Part shown: positions 1-7,889 of the stretch, one piece after another
Layout of the letters: every line of letters starts with the position of its first letter
How positions within the stretch are numbered: the first letter of the stretch is position 1
Source: a virus
Length of the DNA stretch: 27,655 nucleotides
IMG/VR virus record: IMGVR_UViG_3300035664_000070
Coordinates: 1 to 27,655 of that record
Reading direction: 5' to 3' (one strand)
Translations under genes and position numbers: made by a program
The notes under the pieces: model-generated
The model's database searches: none
Seen by the model: only the letters and a program-made list of their open reading frames with translations
What the model was told of the DNA's origin: nothing

Positions 1-1
1 G

Positions 2-442
2 ATCAACTACGTCAACACGCTACCGCTTCGCGTTGCAGGCGGTGCTACGTCTTGGGCGTCGACGAATATCTGCCTTGAATCGGCAACGATCGATCTAGGC
101 AACGTGATTACCGCTCGGGAATGCTCGACCTCGGCGGCAGGCGTCGATAGCTTTGTTATCACGGATCGCAATCCGCGAATCACTGGCAATCCTGAATCCA
201 AGTTGATTGCCACTCAAAACCGATACAGCCAATTCCGCGACGGGACAGAGGCAAGCCTATCGTTTACTATCGCGGGACCAACAACCTCAACGCTTGTCTT
301 CGCAATGCCCAAGGCTCAGCTAGTAGCCAAGCCAATGGGTGAGCGGAACGGCATTATGACCGATCAACTCGAATGGCAAGCCAACAAAAACGTAGACGCT
401 TCGGATCAAGAATTCTCAATCGCTTTCAACCATGCAGCCTAG
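2..442 (+). CDS. Tail tube (major tail) protein, 5' partial
   Basis: The reading frame is open from base 2, so the start lies outside the window; 146 residues are visible. The C-terminal part contains GNPESKLIATQNRYSQFRDG and LEWQANKNV, features I associate with siphophage tail tube proteins that stack as rings around the tape measure. The position is what gives the call weight: it lies directly before a frameshifting tail chaperone pair and a tape measure gene, the standard siphophage order. It overlaps the next gene by 11 bases. No fold test was possible; another tail structural protein is the alternative. Confidence 0.65.
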   Translation: MNYVNTLPLRVAGGATSWASTNICLESATIDLGNVITARECSTSAAGVDSFVITDRNPRITGNPESKLIATQNRYSQFRDGTEASLSFTIAGPTTSTLVFAMPKAQLVAKPMGERNGIMTDQLEWQANKNVDASDQEFSIAFNHAA

Positions 443-731
443 TACATTTACAGACAAAATTGACGGGTGTGACATCGAGTTTACCTTGAATCGCCTGAAG
501 TTCCGAAAGACCGAACAGGTCCTGGGGCTTATCAGCGACTTCAGGGAATCGACCGAACCAAAGAAACAGATGGCAGCAATCCGCGAAGCCGTCTCAATTT
601 GCTTGGCCGGTTGGAGTCTCGACAAGCCCATAAGCGATTGGGATGAAGAAATTGAAGTTGCCGACGCGGTAAAGCTTGTTAGTTGCTGCCTACGCGGCAA
701 TTCGGCTAGCGAAGGTGATAAAAAAAAATAA
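432..731 (+). CDS. Tail assembly chaperone, gpG-like
   Basis: A 99-residue protein between the tail tube and tape measure genes, the slot of lambda gpG. Such proteins coat the tape measure during tail assembly and are not in the finished virion. The sequence is a mixed alpha/beta acidic protein ending in GDKKK, encoded by nine A residues (720-728) immediately followed by the TAA stop. That run is a likely slippery site that sends a fraction of ribosomes into the -1 frame, giving a gpGT-type product of about 215 residues. The ATG at 432 overlaps the end of the tail tube gene, which suggests coupled translation. Confidence 0.72.
   Translation: MQPSTFTDKIDGCDIEFTLNRLKFRKTEQVLGLISDFRESTEPKKQMAAIREAVSICLAGWSLDKPISDWDEEIEVADAVKLVSCCLRGNSASEGDKKK
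720..728 (+). promoter_or_regulatory. A9 slippery sequence for -1 frameshift
   Basis: Nine consecutive A at 720-728 form the last three codons (AAA AAA AAA) of the gpG-like gene, with its TAA at 729-731. Slipping by -1 places ribosomes in a frame that stays open to 1078, just at the tape measure start. A +1 slip would stop at 885. Frameshifting at the gpG/gpT junction is a conserved property of long-tailed phages. No downstream pseudoknot was worked out. Confidence 0.65.
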
Positions 732-1078
732 GGACAGCCGCATTTATCCGATGCGGCGAACTATGCAAGTCTTGCACTCGAAACCAATGCAACAACAAGC
801 CAAGCAGCGACCTCCCGTTGATGCTAGCCTGTCCAGGTTGCGACGAATCCGGGTGCGATGCTTGCGAGGGTCGAGGGTACTTTGAAATCGTCGATTGCCC
901 GAAGGATTACGTAGGGCATCGAGTCAGTACAGCGGCCAACCTTGCGGCTTGGGTCTCGAAAGGGATCCTACCGGAGGCGGGCGGGATTTACGATCAGGAC
1001 GCTTGGTTTGTTTCGGTGCAAAATGCACTTGAAGCAGACGTAAACCGAATCGAGGAGCAGAGGCGTAAAAATGGCTGA
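728..1078 (+). CDS. gpT-like extension of tail chaperone (frameshift product)
   Basis: This frame has no stop from base 722 to 1078 and continues the gpG-like gene after a -1 slip, adding about 116 residues. Its independent start candidates (TTG 818, ATG 821) have no recognisable Shine-Dalgarno sequence, which favours translation by frameshifting. The segment is rich in cysteine: C-x3-C-x2-C in the part after the slip site, then CPGCDESGCDACEGRGYF around 830-885, a DnaJ-like zinc-binding pattern. In lambda the T domain recruits the tail tube protein to the tape measure complex; the same role is inferred here. The stop overlaps the tape measure start by 8 bases. Confidence 0.62.
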   Translation: MRTAAFIRCGELCKSCTRNQCNNKPSSDLPLMLACPGCDESGCDACEGRGYFEIVDCPKDYVGHRVSTAANLAAWVSKGILPEAGGIYDQDAWFVSVQNALEADVNRIEEQRRKNG

Positions 1079-2501
1079 CGTAGAAGTAACACTTGGAGCG
1101 AAAAACGAAGCTTCGGCGGTGTTGCGTCAATTCTCGGCAGAAGTAACGCAAACGGCTCAGCAAGTCGAGTTTTCGATCCGTGGGCTAGCCCAATTGGCAG
1201 GCGTGACGGCAGCGGTGATTGGAATCGTCGAAGCGGGGCGGGCTATTGTGGGCTTTGCATCGTCTTCGGTTGCGGCGTTCGATGACCTTAACCGCTCATC
1301 GATCAAGCTTGCCGAGACGGTCGCTCTAATCCCAGGGGCGGGCAAAGCGGCATCGGATGAAATGGTCAAGGTTGCCAATAGCCTCGAGCGAATGACGAAC
1401 GTAGATTCGGGGAGAATCCAGGATCAAATGGCCCAAGCATTGCGGCGCGGTGCTGGTGTTGGCGATATCGAGGACATGACCGAAGCGGCTCTTGGTTTGT
1501 CGCGGGTGTTCGATCGAGATTTATCCTCTGCAATGCGAATGGTCGAAGATGCAACCAAAGGGAACTTTGGGGCCTTCGAAGGATTGATTCCGAATATCAA
1601 CGAACTAGCCACAGCGGAAGAAAAGCTAGCGGCGGTCAGTGAATTGGCCACCAAGGGGCTATTAAATAAGGCCGAATCGGCAAAGCACGCAACCGAAGCA
1701 AGTGACGCGCTAAAGGTGGCGGCGCACAATCTTTACGAGGCTTTCGGGGCTTTGCTTGCCCCGGTTCGAGATGTTGTCTATCGAGGCTTTGCGGTTGCCT
1801 TCGAGTTTATCCAAAGCTCGATGATTCCGGCGATGGATGATTTCATTCAGCACGGAGAAGACCTAGCAAACGCAATGCAGGATGTTGGCAAAACGATTGC
1901 CGAAGCTTTTGTGACCGGATTTACAGCGGCAGAGCTTGCGGTGTTTCGGTTCGAGGATGTGCTTGAGGTGATTTCGGCGTCGGTACTGCTTTCGGCTAAC
2001 AAGATCTACAACGACGTGGTGTTTGTATTTGACGGCTTGTTGGCTAGGGCTAATTGGTTCGTTGACGCATACGCAAAGCTTTTATCGGGGCGGTTTACCT
2101 TTGAGGATGTCTTGAAGGAAATGCCAGCCTTTGGCGAAAGGGCAGTAACCGAAACCGAAAAAAGCTTACAGGCCATTCTTGATGAAGCAGCCGGCGGGCT
2201 TACCGAAGATTTTGACTCGAAGATCCGAGAGCGGCTAGCGGCATTGCAAGACGCAATGAAGCTAGAAATCGGCATCGATCTAAAGCCAAGAGCGGGGGCG
2301 GCTAGTGCGTTGCAAGATCAGATCCGATCACTTACCGCCTTCGAGTCGCGGGTGCTTGTACGGGGCCAGACGGATAGCCCAATCGACAAGCTAATTAAGA
2401 ACACGGCAGAGGCTAGCAAGCTACTTTCGAGCATTGACGGGACGCTAAAAAGCCCAACGGAACCCCCGAAGGAACAATTTCAGCTACAGGAGATCCGCTA
2501 G
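1071..2501 (+). CDS. Tail tape measure protein
   Basis: A 476-residue, Ala-rich, largely helical protein. Near the N-terminus it has a hydrophobic segment (about residues 40-68, with AGVTAAVIGIVEAGRAIVGF) and then long amphipathic helices with NINELATAEEKLAAVSELA-type phage tape measure text around residues 175-195. More hydrophobic stretches lie in the middle. Tape measure proteins set tail length and are delivered with the DNA. At roughly 1.5 angstrom per residue this short one implies a tail near 70 nm. The ATG overlaps the stop of the gpT-like frame (ATGGCTGA), and the next gene starts directly after the stop, so all are likely cotranslated. Confidence 0.85.
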   Translation: MADVEVTLGAKNEASAVLRQFSAEVTQTAQQVEFSIRGLAQLAGVTAAVIGIVEAGRAIVGFASSSVAAFDDLNRSSIKLAETVALIPGAGKAASDEMVKVANSLERMTNVDSGRIQDQMAQALRRGAGVGDIEDMTEAALGLSRVFDRDLSSAMRMVEDATKGNFGAFEGLIPNINELATAEEKLAAVSELATKGLLNKAESAKHATEASDALKVAAHNLYEAFGALLAPVRDVVYRGFAVAFEFIQSSMIPAMDDFIQHGEDLANAMQDVGKTIAEAFVTGFTAAELAVFRFEDVLEVISASVLLSANKIYNDVVFVFDGLLARANWFVDAYAKLLSGRFTFEDVLKEMPAFGERAVTETEKSLQAILDEAAGGLTEDFDSKIRERLAALQDAMKLEIGIDLKPRAGAASALQDQIRSLTAFESRVLVRGQTDSPIDKLIKNTAEASKLLSSIDGTLKSPTEPPKEQFQLQEIR

Positions 2502-3455
2502 ATGCTCAACGATAAAATCTACAGCGTTGATCTTATGTGGAGCGGTCTAGGCGGCGATATTTCGATCACAGATAACTTCCGGCGGGCCGATGCGCGGTTA
2601 CAAAAGGTCTATCAAGTATTTACAACCCCCGACGCAACCTTAAACGACGTTTTGCAAGCCCCCGGAATTCCTGCGGCTGGATCGTCATTCGGCAACGGGT
2701 TCGATTTTGTGTTCGCAGTCCAGGCAAGCCCGAAAAGGCAAAGCCCGGTTTACTGGATCGTCACAGTACCCTATGAAGGCGAAGTATCCTTCGGCTCGGG
2801 CGGTCCACAGGGTAATCAAAACAACGGCGTACAAAGCCCATTGCTAGCCCCCGCGATTATTGATTTTGACGACGTAGAAGAGGAGCTAGAAATCGATGAG
2901 GATTTCGACGGCAATCCTCTGGTGACAGCCAACGGCGAACCCGTCAACGGCATTCGGCGTAAGTTTGCAGACCAAACCGTTACGATTCAAAAAAACATGC
3001 TGACGTTCTCAAGCTACGTTCAGGGGAGATACCGTCATTCGGTCAACTCCGATACTTTCCTAACGTGGCCAGCGGGTACGGCGAAAATGCAAAAGCTCCG
3101 AGCCAAGGCGGTTGCCTCCCCCGAAACTCCCTTCGGCGGCTACTACCAAGTTACGGCTGTAATTCAATTCCGCTACCCCTACCGAACTACACCGGAAAAG
3201 GCGTGGCATTCGCGATCGCGCCATGAAGGGTACTATAAGCGGGTTGAACTACCAGGGCCTCCAGTCAACGGGGTTCAGCCTACGGCAATCGTCCGAGCAA
3301 CCAGGGCAGGCGAACCAACAGCCAAGCCGGTGCTACTCGACGAAAAAGGATTTCAGCTACCCGACGTAGATCCTCCGGCGCAGCAAACAGCGTTTTGGCA
3401 GGAAAAAAAGCTTTACGAACCACTAAGTTACAACGCACTAGGACTATTACCATAA
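2502..3455 (+). CDS. Tail protein downstream of tape measure (distal-tail candidate)
   Basis: A 317-residue protein whose ATG immediately follows the tape measure stop. I do not recognise the family from motifs. It reads as a beta-rich soluble structural protein with no membrane segment. It has an acidic patch near residue 125 (DFDDVEEELEIDEDFDG), a region with many aromatic residues (residues 160-250), and a Pro-rich C-terminal part. In siphophages this slot usually holds the distal tail protein that joins tube to baseplate; that role is inferred from position only. A minor tail protein is equally possible. Confidence 0.5.
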   Translation: MLNDKIYSVDLMWSGLGGDISITDNFRRADARLQKVYQVFTTPDATLNDVLQAPGIPAAGSSFGNGFDFVFAVQASPKRQSPVYWIVTVPYEGEVSFGSGGPQGNQNNGVQSPLLAPAIIDFDDVEEELEIDEDFDGNPLVTANGEPVNGIRRKFADQTVTIQKNMLTFSSYVQGRYRHSVNSDTFLTWPAGTAKMQKLRAKAVASPETPFGGYYQVTAVIQFRYPYRTTPEKAWHSRSRHEGYYKRVELPGPPVNGVQPTAIVRATRAGEPTAKPVLLDEKGFQLPDVDPPAQQTAFWQEKKLYEPLSYNALGLLP

Positions 3456-3465
3456 GGCCAACAAA

Positions 3466-4095
3466 ATGAGCACAATTCAAAGCGTCATTCTCCAGATTCC
3501 CGATCGATCACTGACCAACAACGACATTGCAGGCAATGCGAATATCGAACCATCGAAGCTAGGGCAAAAAGTCTTAGCCGAATATGTGGTCCCTGTTGAA
3601 GCCTTTAAGACGCATGACGCAGTGGCAAGCAATCTGCCCGCAGCGGCAGCTAGCGACGATCTAGGGCTAGTCTCAGGCACTTGGTTGACGAATCCGGCGA
3701 GGATCACGGCGGGCGATTGCAAAAACCTAGGGGCCACAACGCGGAGGGCCTATTTTTCAATTCCGATACCGCCGAATTATGACGACGGAGAAACAATTCA
3801 AGTCCGAATCCGGGCAGCGATGGAAACTACCTTGGCGTCGACCTCTTGCACGATCGATCTAGAGGCCGTGGTTGGGTCAAGCGGAACGCCCACAGCGGAT
3901 TTGGTAACTTCGGCGGCTCAGTCGATGAATAGCCTCACAGCTGCTGATTTTGACTTCATGCTAAACTCGGCTAGCGTAAACCCAGGGCAGTTGCTTGAGT
4001 GTCGCTTGTCGATTTCGTGCAATGACACCGCGACAGCTACGGCGGTGACTCCAGCGATCTACAAAGTGTCCCTACTCGCAGATACCAGGGGCTAA
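3466..4095 (+). CDS. Tail/tip structural protein, hypothetical
   Basis: A 209-residue protein rich in Ala, Thr and Ser with alternating hydrophobic residues, consistent with a beta-sandwich virion protein. The N-terminus (IPDRSLTNNDIAGNANIEPS) resembles the repeat found at the base of many phage tail-fibre or tip proteins (variants of ITNAKI..A.I..SKL). A middle segment carries AAASDDLGLVSGTW. It is 10 bases after the previous gene and 2 bases before the next, within the tail operon. No enzyme motif is visible. A head-decoration function cannot be excluded, but the position argues for the tail. Confidence 0.5.
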   Translation: MSTIQSVILQIPDRSLTNNDIAGNANIEPSKLGQKVLAEYVVPVEAFKTHDAVASNLPAAAASDDLGLVSGTWLTNPARITAGDCKNLGATTRRAYFSIPIPPNYDDGETIQVRIRAAMETTLASTSCTIDLEAVVGSSGTPTADLVTSAAQSMNSLTAADFDFMLNSASVNPGQLLECRLSISCNDTATATAVTPAIYKVSLLADTRG

Positions 4096-4097
4096 GC

Positions 4098-4781
4098 GTG
4101 GCTCAAAAGGATATCGGGTACTACAGTCCAACCCTTGCGAAACGGATTCGCGATAATTCGTTCGCTTGGGAACGCGAAAGGGCGGCAAAGCCGATCGAGA
4201 TTCGGCAATCGACCCCTGACCCGATTTACTTTTACAACGCATCGACCGAAACGATACCGGCTTACGGTTGCATCCAAAAAGTCGGCATGGAAACCATCGA
4301 TGGGCAGTCGGTCCTCAAAGTCGACAGGCCGATCGATTACACCGCTTCGGTGATGGGTCCGTTTTTGCTCAATGGGCCAGCGGAGGTAGCGGCAAACGGG
4401 CTCGGCACGGCTCAATGGGGGCCGATCTACCGTGCAAAGAAAGACTCAGCGACCTACTCGACCGGTACGCGAATGGGGCCGGTTGAATCGTCGTTCGACC
4501 TGTCAAAAGGGTGCCTTTTTTCTTACATCGGTGACGACGAGCAAGGGGACGATCTGATTAAGGTGATTGCTTGCGAGACGCCATTGCTGGCGGTGGCGGG
4601 ATCCGGCATCGGTGCGAACACTAGCGGGACAGTGACAGCCAAACAGCCCGCGAGCGGCAATTGGACAGCGGGGACGATAACTTACACGGCATGGAACCCT
4701 AGCTCCACAGCGATCAGTTCTGGTTCGCTTTGCGTTTTGTTTCCGGTCGACGCGAAATGGGCAGCGATAGGAATTTGCTAA
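4098..4781 (+). CDS. Tail/tip structural protein, hypothetical (GTG start)
   Basis: A 227-residue protein starting at GTG 4098, two bases after the preceding stop, with a weak AGGGG upstream. The first 30 residues are basic and helical. The rest is Gly/Ser/Thr-rich and beta-like, ending in a segment with GTVTAKQPASGNWTAGTITY that resembles a small adhesive or fibre domain. I recognise no catalytic motif. Its stop directly abuts the ATG of the cysteine-rich gene, so the two are likely made in step and may be parts of the same tip structure. Confidence 0.5.
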   Translation: MAQKDIGYYSPTLAKRIRDNSFAWERERAAKPIEIRQSTPDPIYFYNASTETIPAYGCIQKVGMETIDGQSVLKVDRPIDYTASVMGPFLLNGPAEVAANGLGTAQWGPIYRAKKDSATYSTGTRMGPVESSFDLSKGCLFSYIGDDEQGDDLIKVIACETPLLAVAGSGIGANTSGTVTAKQPASGNWTAGTITYTAWNPSSTAISSGSLCVLFPVDAKWAAIGIC

Positions 4782-6089
4782 ATGGGAAAACTTGGTAATT
4801 GTTGCTGTCCTTGCGAATGCTTGCCAGTCGGCGAACTGCCTAGCGTTTCGATCACTGGCATGACCGGCGGCGATTGGGTCCACACGCCATGTTGCTCTAC
4901 CAAAATATTTACGTTCAACAGCACGCCGACGACAACCACAACTTGCCTAGCGTCTCACCATGTCGCGTCATATTCGACGATGCTTGAGGCCGACATCTAC
5001 GCGACCACGAACGTCAAGCCGCCGTTGTTCAGCACAGAGCAAACATTCCCGCTACCCCTAGAGTATTGCTGCGAATCGGGCGGCACTTTTGCCGGTACGC
5101 TTACGGCGTCTTGCTCGGGATCTGAAGAGCAAAAATTAAAGGTAACCTACCGACCAAAGCACATCGAAGTAAGAGCAAGCAGACAGGCCGTGACTTGCGA
5201 CGGAGTGACGACTTGCAAGCTCGTCCTGTCGACCGATTACGTCTATGACTACGGCTACCAAGAAATAGCGATAAGCGGCAACGCTCAATCTTGGGAGGTT
5301 GTCGCGGGAACCGAAAACGAATGTTTTGTCCAGGGCGATCCGGCGCTCGGGTGCGAAGACAGCGAAGAAACCCTGCCGGGTGAATTCGACTGCGATACCC
5401 CTGTAGCGATGACGCTAACCTTCCGATTCACGCGAGTTAAGACCTATGACGCTTGGCCGACAGGGCCAGAGGTGTTCAATAACGACGCGATCCCGGACGA
5501 GGGTTGCACCATCGAAATTTGCAATCGAGAAGAATACCAAACGCAAGTTTGCATTTCGGCTACCGGGTCCACCTGTCCGTATAACTGCATACCGGCTAGC
5601 GTAGTCGAGCAAACATGGAGGGGTGTTAATGGATGCGACGGATTGCAAGAGCAGTATATTTTTTCAGGGTGCGACACTCCGTTTCCGACGGTAGATTTTA
5701 TTGGTGACAACGAACCCGACGATCGACTATGCCCAGAGATAAGCCGCATGGTTCTCGATTTTGTAGAGGGCTCTTGCGATAGTTCAATAACCCGATACGC
5801 AAGATGCGGGCTGGGCTCAACGACAGCTGCCTACTTCACAATACTTTCCAATGAATTCACCCCAGGCGACGGAACGCAATCGGACACCTTTGGCGGTTGC
5901 ATTGTCGGGCCGCAGCCATACCCTGAGGATTGTCAATTCCTATCGCCTTGCGGGCTTGATGGGTTTGCAGTTTCTCGATTCGGTACATTGTTCGGCGACG
6001 TAACTGACTACAGCTATACAAGCACTTGCACAAACACAACCCAAAGCCTTTGCGTGAATGCACCGACATGGACAATCATATTCGCATAA
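4782..6089 (+). CDS. Cysteine-rich tail/tip protein
   Basis: A 435-residue protein with 31 cysteines by my count (about 7%). They start with a cluster NCCCPCEC at residues 6-13 and PCC near residue 37, then are spread over the whole chain. There is no clear signal peptide or membrane segment, and the many Thr, Ser, aromatic and Asp residues suggest a beta-rich extracellular virion protein. So many cysteines imply disulfides or bound metal. The position at the end of the tail gene run suggests a tip, fibre or receptor-binding protein. The following gene overlaps its end by 22 bases and resembles a sulfhydryl oxidase, which may be linked to folding of this protein (inference). Confidence 0.55.
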   Translation: MGKLGNCCCPCECLPVGELPSVSITGMTGGDWVHTPCCSTKIFTFNSTPTTTTTCLASHHVASYSTMLEADIYATTNVKPPLFSTEQTFPLPLEYCCESGGTFAGTLTASCSGSEEQKLKVTYRPKHIEVRASRQAVTCDGVTTCKLVLSTDYVYDYGYQEIAISGNAQSWEVVAGTENECFVQGDPALGCEDSEETLPGEFDCDTPVAMTLTFRFTRVKTYDAWPTGPEVFNNDAIPDEGCTIEICNREEYQTQVCISATGSTCPYNCIPASVVEQTWRGVNGCDGLQEQYIFSGCDTPFPTVDFIGDNEPDDRLCPEISRMVLDFVEGSCDSSITRYARCGLGSTTAAYFTILSNEFTPGDGTQSDTFGGCIVGPQPYPEDCQFLSPCGLDGFAVSRFGTLFGDVTDYSYTSTCTNTTQSLCVNAPTWTIIFA

Positions 6090-6481
6090 AAACCATCGAG
6101 GTTGTAAGCGGTGTCCCTGGCATCGTCGAGCGATCGTACAAGATGGACGGCAAAAGCAAGCTTCGAGAAAAGCTTGAAGCAGTGCGTAATGCTTGGGCGT
6201 CTTTGCACGATGGCAGCATAAAAACCATCGAACAGCTAACCGAATGGGAACTGCTTATCCCCCAATACGGTTGCTCTTGCAAGCGATTTTATGCTCAATG
6301 GAAAGCGGCCAACCCTCCCGACTTCACTTCCCCCGAAGCATTCTTCGCATGGGGCGTGCGACTCCACAACGCCGTCAACGCGAAGCTCGGCAAGCCCGAA
6401 ATCACGATCGACGAAGCCTATTCTATTTGGAGAAAATCAGATGCCGGCACCACCGAAATCAGCGGGACGATTGTACCTTGA
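6068..6481 (+). CDS. Small Erv/ALR-like protein (possible thiol oxidase relative)
   Basis: 137 residues from ATG 6068; an in-frame TTG at 6026 would add residues deep inside the previous gene. The second half reads YGCSCKRFYAQW, then NPPDFTS, then FFAWGVRLHNAVNAKLGKP. The order Cys motif, then W-x4-LHN-x-VN-x-KLGKP matches the FAD-binding half of Erv1/ALR sulfhydryl oxidases, where HNxVN contacts the flavin and a CxxC is catalytic. Here the Cys motif is C-S-C, not CxxC, so activity is doubtful. Coupling to a 31-cysteine tail protein makes a disulfide role attractive but unproven. The end overlaps the phosphoesterase gene by 41 bases. Confidence 0.45.
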   Translation: MDNHIRIKTIEVVSGVPGIVERSYKMDGKSKLREKLEAVRNAWASLHDGSIKTIEQLTEWELLIPQYGCSCKRFYAQWKAANPPDFTSPEAFFAWGVRLHNAVNAKLGKPEITIDEAYSIWRKSDAGTTEISGTIVP

Positions 6482-7445
6482 GGAGCTTTGCAAAAAGTTC
6501 CCTGATGCGCCGAACATTGGGCTAGCTAAGCGGGCCAAGCAGGAAAGGCCAGAGGCGTTTGCGACGGTCGACACCGCAAGGAGCATGATTCGCAACATTC
6601 GCGGGGCTATGGGAAAAAAGAATCGCAATCAAGCGACCCAGCCAAGGCCAAAGGGCAAAGCGGGTCAAGTTCCGAAGATGCCCCCGTCGCTAGCAGAGGC
6701 TTGGGAGCCCGTTCAGGTTGACGCCAAACGCATCGGAATACTATCCGACCCTCATATACCCTACCATTCAGAGATTGCTTTTGGCGCGGCGGTTAAAAAA
6801 CTCAAGGCGATGAAGTTGGATTGCTTGCTGCTTAATGGAGACTTTGCGGATTTCTATCAAGTCTCGCGGCATCAGCGCGACCCGAAGCACAGGCGATTTT
6901 CCGAGGAGCTACGTTTGGTTATTGAGGGGCTTGAGTGGCTTAGGTCCGAATTCCCGAAGGCCCGCATAATCTACAAGCAGGGCAATCACGAGGAACGATG
7001 GGATCATTTTATTTGGAATCGCGCCCCTGAGATTTATGACCTAGCAGCGGTTCGGCTTGATGAATTGACGCAATGCAAGCGGCTCGGAATCGAAATGATC
7101 GGCGATCAATTGCCCATCATGCTAGGCAAGCTTCCGGTTCTTCATGGGCATGAGCTAGGGCGATCGATTTTTAGTCCAGTCAATCCGGCTAGAGGGGCGT
7201 TTCTTCGGACGCATCATACTGTCTTGGTCGGCCACTCGCACCAAACCAGCGGACACGCCGATACCGACATGTTTCACAGCGAAACATTCGTTTGGTCGAC
7301 GGGTTGCCTTTGCGACCTCACCCCCCAATATGCGCGGGTAAATCGTTGGAATCACGGTATGGCATTCGTCGAGGTTGCGAATGATAAGTCCTTCAATGTT
7401 GCGAATTTCCGTATCAACAAGCAGGGCGATATAAGGGGTGCGTAG
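6441..7445 (+). CDS. Calcineurin-like metallophosphoesterase
   Basis: 334 residues from ATG 6441, preceded by GGAG at 6429-6432. A further upstream in-frame TTG would overlap the previous gene heavily and is unlikely. All metal-binding signatures are present in order: SDPHIPYH (residues 102-109), NGDF (132-135), GNHEE (181-185), HGHE (235-238) and GHSHQ (264-268). The family hydrolyses phosphomono- or diesters with two metal ions. The first about 95 residues are a separate basic, helical part, perhaps for nucleic acid or protein binding. Such enzymes are common in phages, with substrates mostly unknown. It stops at 7445, sharing one base with the next start. Confidence 0.88.
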   Translation: MPAPPKSAGRLYLEELCKKFPDAPNIGLAKRAKQERPEAFATVDTARSMIRNIRGAMGKKNRNQATQPRPKGKAGQVPKMPPSLAEAWEPVQVDAKRIGILSDPHIPYHSEIAFGAAVKKLKAMKLDCLLLNGDFADFYQVSRHQRDPKHRRFSEELRLVIEGLEWLRSEFPKARIIYKQGNHEERWDHFIWNRAPEIYDLAAVRLDELTQCKRLGIEMIGDQLPIMLGKLPVLHGHELGRSIFSPVNPARGAFLRTHHTVLVGHSHQTSGHADTDMFHSETFVWSTGCLCDLTPQYARVNRWNHGMAFVEVANDKSFNVANFRINKQGDIRGA

Positions 7446-7708
7446 TGAAAGCCATAATCCGCAAGCAAACTTGGACGATTCGCGACGACACTAGGTCCGA
7501 TGAATTTGGCTATTGCGACCTTGAAGGGGATCGAGGCCAGCCTAGGACGATCGGCATCCGATCAGGGCTCGATGAAGGACAAGACCTCGATACCACGCTC
7601 CATGAGTGCCTTCACGCAGCAATGCCCGATTTGTCGGAGGATGCGGTGACGGAAATAGCTAGCGACCTAGCAAGGGTGCTTTTGGCCCGTGGTTTCGGGC
7701 GTTCCTAG
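7445..7708 (+). CDS. Small HExxH metalloprotein
   Basis: 87 residues from GTG 7445, overlapping the preceding TAG by one base. Residues 51-60 read TLHECLHAAM, an HExxH zinc-protease signature. It is followed by LSEDAVTEIASDLARVL, a helix with the ExxV pattern seen in small phage and plasmid zincin-like proteins. The protein is much shorter than typical proteases and lacks a signal peptide. It could be a minimal peptidase domain or a metal-binding structural protein. It is the last gene of the tail operon before a terminator. Confidence 0.6.
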   Translation: MKAIIRKQTWTIRDDTRSDEFGYCDLEGDRGQPRTIGIRSGLDEGQDLDTTLHECLHAAMPDLSEDAVTEIASDLARVLLARGFGRS

Positions 7709-7742
7709 CCACCTAGCCGAAAAAACACAATCTTTTTTCCCT

Positions 7743-7770
7743 GCGTTTTCGTTGGCGAAACGCTTGTTTT
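7743..7770 (+). terminator. Rho-independent terminator after tail operon
   Basis: GCGTTTTCG and CGAAACGC form an 8-bp stem with one bulged T around a TTGG loop (7743-7763), followed by TTGTTTT. It lies 34 bases after the last tail-operon stop and just before a promoter module. Confidence 0.6.
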
Positions 7771-7771
7771 G

Positions 7772-7845
7772 GGAAAAACTTCGATATCTTTTTGGATAAA
7801 GGTGTTGACCTTTGTTTGGTGGGTCGATTAAGATACACACGTCGG
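7772..7845 (+). repeat. Regulatory module copy 1
   Basis: Copy 1 of a duplicated control module. It shares GGAAAAACTTC (7772-7782), ATCTTTT, TGTTGA-CTTT and ATACACACGTCGG (7833-7845) with copy 2 at 8144-8216, at almost the same spacing (61 versus 60 bases between the outer blocks). The conserved blocks outside the promoter hexamers are candidate operators. Confidence 0.65.
7805..7834 (+). promoter_or_regulatory. Sigma70-type promoter P1
   Basis: -35 TTGACC (7805-7810) and -10 TAAGAT (7829-7834) with an 18-base spacer. The likely transcript starts near 7840 within the conserved ACACACGTCGG block, giving a leader of about 50 bases before the ATG at 7890. Confidence 0.62.
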
Positions 7846-7889
7846 AAGCAAACGAGACTGACGACGCAACGCAAACCAGGAATGAAAAG

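Noticed and set aside
676-885. Frame continuing from the A9 run by a +1 slip (to 885)
   Set aside because: The -1 frame runs on to the tape measure start and carries conserved-looking Cys motifs; the +1 frame ends early in basic, low-quality text.
6291-6440. Upstream extension of the metallophosphoesterase frame
   Set aside because: Starts at TTG inside the previous gene with shadow-like text; ATG 6441 has a ribosome site.
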